From an uncultured Clostridia bacterium (lineage in GTDB: Bacteria > Bacillota > Clostridia > TANB77 > CAG-508), in contig CARPYP010000004.1 in the NCBI GenBank assembly GCA_949045875.1, positions 1 through 52,095 of the forward strand: 52,095 nt of DNA. The letters are read 5' to 3'. Both the position numbers and the translations under genes were made by a program. Below, one piece after another: positions 36,690 through 42,314 of this stretch. Under the pieces are notes generated by a model. That model was not told the DNA's origin and searched no databases. It worked only from the letters and a program-made list of their open reading frames with translations. Numbering within the stretch: the first letter of the stretch is position 1; every line of letters begins with the position of its first letter.

Positions 36690-36947
36690 TTAAGATACCT
36701 CCTCAAAAATTTCCATTCCTTTTGTTTGTAGTATTTCTTTGAATTTATCTAATTCTATGCAATATCCACCAAAATTTGTTCCATATTTTTTACAAAACTC
36801 TGTTGCTTTATTTGGATTTACTCTATAATTATCTGCAATATCTTTGGCATATAGTAATTTTGGTAGGTTTTCTTTGTTCTTTATATCTTCTAAGTTTTGA
36901 TTTATGCTTTTTAATATTTCTATTGCTTCTTGTGGCATTTTTCTCAT
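36690..36947 (-). CDS. Small DNA-binding protein, excisionase-like
   Basis: The 85-residue protein has LLYAKDIADNYRVNPNKATE FCKKYG, split here, a winged-helix/excisionase-like arrangement. It may be the phage excisionase or an early regulator; position near the switch fits both. Confidence 0.55.
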   Translation of the reverse strand: MRKMPQEAIEILKSINQNLEDIKNKENLPKLLYAKDIADNYRVNPNKATEFCKKYGTNFGGYCIELDKFKEILQTKGMEIFEEVS

Positions 36948-36976
36948 CTCCTCTCTTATCTAATATTTGCCGAATG

Positions 36977-36992
36977 TGTATCGGTCGTGGTA
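36977..36992 (-). repeat. 16-bp inverted repeat, copy 1
   Basis: Minus-strand TACCACGACCGATACA is repeated exactly on the plus strand at 38647-38662. The two copies bracket the immunity region. Confidence 0.7.
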
Positions 36993-37003
36993 TTTTTATT
37001 TAC

Positions 37004-37147
37004 TTATTCTCTTTTCATTATTTCAAGAATTTCTTTAGTTATCTTTTCTGCTTTGTTCATATCATTTGCTTTTTTTGTCCTTTTTAATTCTTCTTTTAAA
37101 TTTAGGACTTCTTATTCCAAATTTAAAATACGTTCATCTTGTGTCAT
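37004..37147 (-). pseudogene. Small coiled-coil gene with an in-frame TAA
   Basis: From ATG 37147 the frame reads TQDERILNLE, TAA (37115-37113), then EVLNLKEELKRTKKANDMNK to a stop at 37004. The heptad pattern continues across the stop, so it looks like a point-mutated small gene or a readthrough product. Confidence 0.5.
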
Positions 37148-37170
37148 TTTATTTCACACCTTCTTTGTTT

Positions 37171-37187
37171 GGTTAATTTTTTTTAAC
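37171..37187. promoter_or_regulatory. Operator-like GGTTAA site downstream of cro
   Basis: GGTTAA-T8-AAC has the same sequence as the operators in the divergent switch region, suggesting an extra repressor site. Confidence 0.55.
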
Positions 37188-37190
37188 ACA

Positions 37191-37406
37191 TCAGGTTAAA
37201 AAAATATAATCTCTAAAATTAAAATTATGAATATCACAATACTTTATTATAGCACCTATCACTTTTTTCCCTGCATTTTTTCCATTATGATTTAATATAT
37301 TATTTAATTGGTGCCTGTTAATGCTCAAAGTCTCAGCCATTTTTGCTTGATTATTGTTAAATTTTTCTCTTAACAATGTCTTGAGTGCCCCTATATTTAC
37401 TTCCAT
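37191..37406 (-). CDS. Cro-like XRE-family repressor
   Basis: Start ATG 37406 (MEVNIGALKTLLREKF) follows AAAAGAGGTG; the frame extends six codons upstream. The helix-turn-helix is NNQAKMAETLSINRHQLNNI (about residues 18-38). It is divergent from the CI gene, with palindromic operators between them. It would drive the early minus-strand genes toward lytic growth. It has no in-frame CGG. Confidence 0.85.
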   Translation of the reverse strand: MEVNIGALKTLLREKFNNNQAKMAETLSINRHQLNNILNHNGKNAGKKVIGAIIKYCDIHNFNFRDYIFLT

Positions 37407-37423
37407 TTTCACACCTCTTTTCA

Positions 37424-37443
37424 TGGTTAATTTTTTCTAACCA
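37424..37443. promoter_or_regulatory. Palindromic operator at cro start
   Basis: TGGTTA and TAACCA form a 20-bp palindrome overlapping the cro transcription start. Matching half-sites lie at 37483-37500. Confidence 0.7.
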
Positions 37444-37448
37444 TTTGC

Positions 37449-37477
37449 ATTATATAAAATCAGAAAGCAAAAGTCAA
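37449..37477 (-). promoter_or_regulatory. Early (cro) promoter
   Basis: TTGACT (37477-37472) and TATAAT (37454-37449) are separated by exactly 17 bases on the minus strand, followed by the palindromic operator. Confidence 0.8.
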
Positions 37478-37482
37478 TAGTT

Positions 37483-37500
37483 TGGTTAATTTTTTTTAAC
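37483..37500. promoter_or_regulatory. Operator between the divergent promoters
   Basis: TGGTTAA-T8-AAC sits between the two -35 boxes and repeats the operator sequence found at 37171 and 37424. Confidence 0.65.
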
Positions 37501-37508
37501 TTTTTTTG

Positions 37509-37537
37509 TTGACTTTTTTTAACTATTGATATATACT
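37509..37537 (+). promoter_or_regulatory. Repressor (cI) promoter
   Basis: TTGACT (37509-37514) and TATACT (37532-37537) are 17 bases apart on the plus strand. The leader is very short, placing TTTGGAGG almost at the transcript start before ATG 37556. Confidence 0.8.
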
Positions 37538-37555
37538 ATATTTGGAGGTATTTTT

Positions 37556-38598
37556 ATGTTTGATAAAAATAAATTTGCTCAAATTTTAAAGAATATAAAT
37601 GATACTTATGATAGTCAAAGAGACTTTGCTAAAAAATCGGAAATAAATAGAACATATCTTTCTCAATATATGAATATGCAATTAGACAAGCCACCTAAGC
37701 CATATATGTTAAAAAAACTATCAAACGCTTCTAATGGCGTAACTACCTACAATGAACTTATGCAGGTCTGTGGATATGTTTTTGTAACAGAACTTACATC
37801 TACTTCTTATGGAATTAACCTTGAATATTGGACTTTAATTTTTGGCAATGTAAAAAAAGTATCACTTTCTCAAAATGGTAGCATATTCTTTGCTTCCTTT
37901 TTGGATAAAATGCTTCAAGAATCTAAAAAAAGCAATAATGGATATTTTGAAATAAATTTTGATACATCTGAACATATTCCTTTAACCGATAATATTGAAG
38001 AATATGAAGAATATAACAAAATTTTTTGTTTTATTATATGTTTGCTTATCAGTAATAATACCATAAATATAACTGAAATAAAAAAGGAAAATATGTTAAA
38101 TCAAATGCGTGAACATTTAGAAAAGCTTGCTATTGCAGTAAAAGAAGAAAAGCAAAATGAATTATTAAGAGACACAGGTGCAATGCTTTTAGAAGAACTA
38201 TATAAGGACACTGTCCCTCTTCTTCGGTACAGTCAAAGCAGGATACGATTATCTTGCCAATGAAAACGTCATAGATTACGTTCCTATCGATTTTAAGAAG
38301 GAAGACAATAATTATTATGCTTTAAAAATAAAACGGAGACAGCATGGAAACTGTATTCTCTGACGGCGATACAGTTGTCGTTCATAAACAAGATGATTTT
38401 GAGAGTGGAAAAATCTGCGTTGTACTTATTAATGGAGATGAAGCAACAGTAAAAAAAGTATATAAATTAGAAGATGGTATTGAGTTAGTTGCACTTAACC
38501 CCTCTTACCCTACTAGAAAATTTACTGCTGAAAATATGAAAAATACTCCTGTTCAAGTTATAGGAATTGTAAAAAGACTTTATAAAAATATAGATTAA
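37556..38598 (+). CDS. CI-like LexA-fold repressor requiring two +1 CGG shifts
   Basis: ATG 37556 has TTTGGAGG. Residues 1-70 are an XRE helix-turn-helix (DSQRDFAKKSEINRTYLSQY). Zero frame hits CGG (38225-38227) and ends 12 codons later. Skipping C gives LLGTVKAGYDYLANENVI, with the self-cleavage Ala228-Gly229. A second CGG (38334-38336) lies inside the catalytic loop: skipping C gives KGDSMETVFSDGDTVVVHKQ with the nucleophile near Ser262; Lys298/299 (DEATVKK) completes the dyad. Length is 3n+2, 346 residues. Without shifting only a DNA-binding fragment without the cleavable domain is made. Confidence 0.93.
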
Positions 38599-38646
38599 GT
38601 TATTAATATTTTAAAATATAAATAAGGAAAATAGATGTTATCTTTC

Positions 38647-38662
38647 TACCACGACCGATACA
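38647..38662 (+). repeat. 16-bp inverted repeat, copy 2
   Basis: Exact inverted partner of 36977-36992. It lies in the loop of a 12-bp imperfect palindrome (GGAAAATAGATG at 38626 and CATTTATTTTCC at 38661). Confidence 0.7.
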
Positions 38663-38776
38663 TTTATTTTCCTCCACATAGACACTGAAAGTGACTATAT
38701 TTATATTATAGTATAAATACCTTTCACTTTTCAAGTGTTTATTAAAATAAATATAAGAAAGTTGAGGTATTTTATT

Positions 38777-39988
38777 ATGGAAAGAAGAAATCAAAAAACT
38801 AAACAAGTTGGCAATGGCGAAGGCTCTCTTTATAAGAGCGAGAAATTAGGTTGTTGGATATATCAATATTATGACGTATCTGGTAAAAGGCAAACCATGA
38901 AACAAAAAAAGAATGAAAGTGCTAAGGATTTTAAGGTTAGAGTTACAGAAACAAAAAATAGCCTAAACAATGGTACTTACATTGAAAAGAATGCTATTAC
39001 TGTTTATGAGCTAGGAAAAGAGCTTGCTGATAACAAATTTAATAGAAACAAAGTTAATGAAGCAACTTATGGACGTGAATTACAAACATTAAATCATATT
39101 AAAAATCATAGTATAGGCAATATTAATATTCAAAAAATAACATATAAACAACTGCAAGATTTCATGGATAGTAAAAAAAATTACAAAAATACTTATATAA
39201 GTAAAATATATGAATTGTTAGGTAGGATTTTTAAAGAGGCTATTAAACGAGATTATATCTTAAAAAATCCTATGATGAATGTAGAAAAACCTAGGTCAGA
39301 ACAAAAAGATGAAAAAGTGGAAGCATTATCTATTGATGAGCAAAAGGCATTTCTAGAAATCTTGAAAAAAGAAACTCGATATAAAGATATATTTACTATT
39401 GCACTATATACTGGCATGAGAATGGGAGAAATATTAGCACTAAAAAAAGAAGATATTGATTTTAAAAATAAAATTATACACATTAAAAGAACTCTTACTA
39501 AAAATTTAGTTGGTCAAGCTAAACTAGGCGATACTACTAAAACTTATAATTCGGTAAGAGATATACCTATTACTAGTCTTATTGAACCTTCTTTAACACA
39601 CGCAATATCTAATATGTTCTTTAACATTAACAATTTAATATTTATACAATCTAATGGCAAACTATATCCAGTGTCTGATTTGAATAGTAGGTTTAAAAGA
39701 ATTTGCGTTAATGCAAATATAGGAACTATTCCCTATATCATAAAAAGAAAGAATAAGAAAGGAGAAATAAAAGAAATACATTCTAAGACTAGCACTTATA
39801 ATCAACATATGTTAAGGCATACTTATGCAACTAGATGTATTGAAGCTGGAATACCTGCTGAGGTATTGCAAAAATTATTAGGTCATAAAGATATTCAAAC
39901 TACTATAAATACTTACACTACTATTTTTGATAAATTTAAAAATGAGCAAGTTGATAAGTATGTTGAATATATACAAAATATAAAATAA
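38777..39988 (+). CDS. int: Tyrosine integrase
   Basis: Start ATG 38777 (MERRNQKTKQVGNGEGSLYK) follows GAGG; the frame extends upstream without support. The protein has an N-terminal AP2-like/arm-binding region, a SAM-like core-binding domain (residues 60-160), and a catalytic domain with ALYTGMRMGEIL (first Arg), HMLRHTYATR (HxxR) and LLGHKDIQTTINTY with the tyrosine nucleophile. It lies next to the tRNA-Tyr 3' end, the expected integration site. It has no in-frame CGG, so integration needs no frameshifting. Confidence 0.93.
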   Translation: MERRNQKTKQVGNGEGSLYKSEKLGCWIYQYYDVSGKRQTMKQKKNESAKDFKVRVTETKNSLNNGTYIEKNAITVYELGKELADNKFNRNKVNEATYGRELQTLNHIKNHSIGNINIQKITYKQLQDFMDSKKNYKNTYISKIYELLGRIFKEAIKRDYILKNPMMNVEKPRSEQKDEKVEALSIDEQKAFLEILKKETRYKDIFTIALYTGMRMGEILALKKEDIDFKNKIIHIKRTLTKNLVGQAKLGDTTKTYNSVRDIPITSLIEPSLTHAISNMFFNINNLIFIQSNGKLYPVSDLNSRFKRICVNANIGTIPYIIKRKNKKGEIKEIHSKTSTYNQHMLRHTYATRCIEAGIPAEVLQKLLGHKDIQTTINTYTTIFDKFKNEQVDKYVEYIQNIK

Positions 39989-40029
39989 AAAGCTACTGCA
40001 TTACTATTGCATTAGAAGTGATAAAAATA

Positions 40030-40070
40030 AATCCTAGAATATTGATATTTCAAACATTCTAGGATTTTTT
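40030..40070. terminator. Bidirectional terminator between integrase and tRNA-Tyr
   Basis: AATCCTAGAAT and ATTCTAGGATT form an 11-bp perfect stem followed by TTTTTT on the plus strand and a T-rich stretch on the minus strand. It serves int and the tRNA gene. Confidence 0.8.
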
Positions 40071-40074
40071 GATT

Positions 40075-40160
40075 TGGTGGGCAGAGAAGGATTCGAACCT
40101 TCGTACTCGTATGAGAACAGATTTACAGTCTGCCGCCTTTAGCCACTCGGCCATCTGCCC
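40075..40160 (-). tRNA. tRNA-Tyr (anticodon GTA), CCA encoded; probable attachment site
   Basis: The minus strand reads GGGCAGA as the 5' acceptor arm and TCTGCCC-A-CCA at the 3' end. The D-arm is GGCCGAGTGGCTAAAGGC, the anticodon arm GCAGACTGTAAATCTGT with GTA, then a class II long variable arm and T-arm GAAGGTTCGAATCCTTC. The 3' end faces the integrase, so the prophage probably integrated here and rebuilt the tRNA end. The other att site is outside the window. Confidence 0.95.
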
Positions 40161-40366
40161 AAATATTCTTTCTTGTCGAAACAACATTGTTATTATAAAC
40201 TTTTTTAATTTATCTGTCAATACCTATTTTAAAAAAAAGTTGATTTTATTTATTTTTTATTATATAATTTCCATACGACTTGATTTTTATTCTTACTTTT
40301 CGCATTTTAGACGGTTTTAATAATATTTTGAATAGACTATAAATGCTATATTGGAGGTTTTATATA

Positions 40367-40522
40367 ATGAAAGTTAAAGAAATTAGATTATTAGATGTAG
40401 ATATTTTTCAAAATGAGGAAAAAATTTTTTCTGGTAAAATTGAAGATGCTTATTCCCTATATGGAGATTTTGATACTAAGGAAATTCATTTTGAAGATGG
40501 AAAAATGTATATAACAATTTAA
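40367..40522 (+). CDS. Small hypothetical protein, 51 residues
   Basis: ATG 40367 follows TTGGAGG at good spacing. The product is MKVKEIRLLDVDIFQNEEKI and continues to DGKMYITI, probably a small beta-rich protein. It is the first chromosomal gene after the tRNA. Unknown function. Confidence 0.65.
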   Translation: MKVKEIRLLDVDIFQNEEKIFSGKIEDAYSLYGDFDTKEIHFEDGKMYITI

Positions 40523-40545
40523 CATTGAAAGGAGTTTTATCATAT

Positions 40546-41055
40546 ATGAGTACTAATAAGAGTAATAATAAAAAAAATGATATTTCAAATTTTCATATTC
40601 CTAGATGGAACGAACTTCCTAATCTGGATTTATATTTAGACCAAACTGTTACTTTGCTTGAAACTTATTTACAAAATTATATTGGAAATAAAGATGAAAA
40701 GATAATTACTAAAACTATGATAAATAATTATGTTAAGGCTGGTCTTTTAAAAGCACCTAAAAAGAAAAAGTATAAAAAGACTCATATTGCTACTTTATTT
40801 GTTATTTGTACTTTGAAACAGATATATAGTATAAATGATATAAATGAACTTATTAATCTTGCAATTAAGACTACAAAAATAAATAATGCTTATGATGAGT
40901 TTTGTATTGCGTTAGAAAAGGCTACTGCTTTAACTTTTGCTGGTAAACAGTATACTGATGATGATAATATGACTGAAGAAAAATATCTTTTGAAAAATGT
41001 TGTTCAGTCTTTTGCAAATAAATTATATGTTGAAAAAACATTTTTACATAAATAG
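40546..41055 (+). CDS. DUF1836 family protein (MerR-like helix-turn-helix)
   Basis: Start ATG 40546, with AAAGGAG upstream. The protein has IPRWNELPNLDLYLDQTVTL (residues 16-36) and TKTMINNYVKAGLLKAPKKK (55-76), the DUF1836 pattern resembling a MerR-type DNA-binding domain found in Bacillota. Likely a transcription regulator. It overlaps or abuts the transporter gene that follows. Confidence 0.85.
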   Translation: MSTNKSNNKKNDISNFHIPRWNELPNLDLYLDQTVTLLETYLQNYIGNKDEKIITKTMINNYVKAGLLKAPKKKKYKKTHIATLFVICTLKQIYSINDINELINLAIKTTKINNAYDEFCIALEKATALTFAGKQYTDDDNMTEEKYLLKNVVQSFANKLYVEKTFLHK

Positions 41056-41086
41056 ATTATTTTATAAGGAAGAAGGATTTGATTAT

Positions 41087-41944
41087 ATGACTCGTGAGGA
41101 TTCAATTAAACGTGTTGGTATTGTAGGAATTACTGGTAATATTTTTTTGCTTACTATAAAGTTTATAATTGGTTTTATTTGTCATAGTCAATCTATGCTT
41201 GCTGATGCTGCTAATAGTGCTGGAGATATTTTTGCTTCTTTTATGACTACTATAGGAAATAGAATAGCTAAAGCTCCTAAAGATAATGACCATAATTTTG
41301 GACATGGAAAAGCAGAATATTTATTTTCAATGTTTATAAGTATTTCTATGATATTTGTATCTTTTAAATTATTATGGGATTCTGCTAATTCACTTATCTT
41401 TGGTTCTAATTTCAATTTTTCTGTATTCCTTATAATTGTTTGTATTATCACTATTATTGTTAAGTTTTCCCTATTTCTCTATACTAGAAAATTATATAAA
41501 TTACATGATAGTATTTTAATTAAATCAAGTATGCAGGATCATAAAAATGATTGTATTGTAACAATATGCACATTAGTATCTATTATATTTGGTTTATATG
41601 GAATATATTGGGTTGATGGAGCTGTCGGAATTGGAATTTCACTTTGGATTTTCTACTCAGGAAGTGTAATTTTCTTAGAAGCATATAATGTTCTTATGGA
41701 TACTTCTGTTGATGAGATTACTAAAGATATGATTGTTGAGCTTTCACATACTTATGATAACATAAAAGGTATTGAGGAAATAGCTTCTGCTCCTGTTGGA
41801 TATAAATATATAGTATTTATAACTATATGTGTAGATGGAAATATCTCTACATTTCAAAGTCATAAATTAGCTGATGATTTAGAACATGATATAAAAAAAC
41901 TGGATAAGATTTATGATGCAATTGTTCATGTAAATCCAGTTTAA
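41087..41944 (+). CDS. Cation diffusion facilitator (Zn/Co/Fe or Mn efflux)
   Basis: Start ATG 41087, with AAGGAAGAAGG upstream. The 285-residue protein has six hydrophobic segments, ADAANSAGDIFASF and DHNFGHGKAEYL, the metal-site signatures of the family (HxxxD/DxxxD pairs), and a cytoplasmic C-terminal domain (VELSHTYDNIKGIEEIASAP, SHKLADDLEHDIKK). It exports divalent metal using a proton gradient. The exact metal cannot be told. Confidence 0.9.
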   Translation: MTREDSIKRVGIVGITGNIFLLTIKFIIGFICHSQSMLADAANSAGDIFASFMTTIGNRIAKAPKDNDHNFGHGKAEYLFSMFISISMIFVSFKLLWDSANSLIFGSNFNFSVFLIIVCIITIIVKFSLFLYTRKLYKLHDSILIKSSMQDHKNDCIVTICTLVSIIFGLYGIYWVDGAVGIGISLWIFYSGSVIFLEAYNVLMDTSVDEITKDMIVELSHTYDNIKGIEEIASAPVGYKYIVFITICVDGNISTFQSHKLADDLEHDIKKLDKIYDAIVHVNPV

Positions 41945-42235
41945 TTATCTATTTAGTTGTACAATTTCTATAATATCAGCAATATATTGACTTATAACTG
42001 GTATATTTAAAGTAATTATCCTTTGAAGAATAATTATAATTATTGCTGTAACAATTGAAAATCCTATTCCTATCCCTACTCCCTTTGCAATCCCAGATAT
42101 AAAATTTCTCCATATTAATTTCTTCCAATTTCCTAAAATCTCACTTAATTCTATTATATTATTTTTAGTGAGATTATTATTTAAATTTTCAATATTTTTC
42201 TCTAATCCTTTTAATAATTTTTCATTCATTTCCAT
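41945..42235 (-). CDS. DUF5665 small membrane protein
   Basis: The 96-residue protein has an N-terminal coiled coil, IIELSEILGNWKKLIWRNFI, and a hydrophobic segment GIAKGVGIGIGFSIVTAIII ending in a membrane helix, the DUF5665 pattern in Bacillota. It converges with the transporter gene, stop to stop. Function unknown. Confidence 0.85.
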   Translation of the reverse strand: MEMNEKLLKGLEKNIENLNNNLTKNNIIELSEILGNWKKLIWRNFISGIAKGVGIGIGFSIVTAIIIIILQRIITLNIPVISQYIADIIEIVQLNR

Positions 42236-42280
42236 TAAATCACCTATCTTTATAATTTACACTTTTTTGTAAATTAATAC

Positions 42281-42304
42281 ATCTCATGCTTTTTTGCATG
42301 AGAT
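42281..42304. terminator. Hairpin after the UPF0182 gene
   Basis: ATCTCATGC and GCATGAGAT form a nine-base-pair stem with a T-rich loop, between the DUF5665 start and the UPF0182 stop. It probably ends UPF0182 transcription. Confidence 0.6.
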
Positions 42305-42314
42305 ATATTAATTT

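Noticed and set aside
132..38336. Random sequencing or assembly insertions as the cause of the CGG breaks
   Set aside because: All 17 extra bases are C, all directly before a glycine GGN codon at a codon boundary, and none occurs before GG in the other two codon phases in the genes I read. Random errors would not respect the reading frame. It remains to be excluded with raw reads, especially because of the helicase start at 28726.
132..38336. Simple reassignment of CGG to another amino acid
   Set aside because: Reassignment keeps the reading frame, but here the downstream frame changes by +1 at each site and gene lengths are 3n plus the number of sites.
1..40070. The prophage is simply a decayed relic full of frameshifts
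   Set aside because: Decay would give insertions and deletions of many kinds. Apart from one duplication and two stop codons, all breaks follow the same CGG rule, and many large genes (sheath, tape measure, capsid, DUF2800, integrase) are intact.
40069..40320. Open frame across the tRNA-Tyr gene
   Set aside because: It overlaps a clear tRNA gene and has no ribosome site or protein-like composition.
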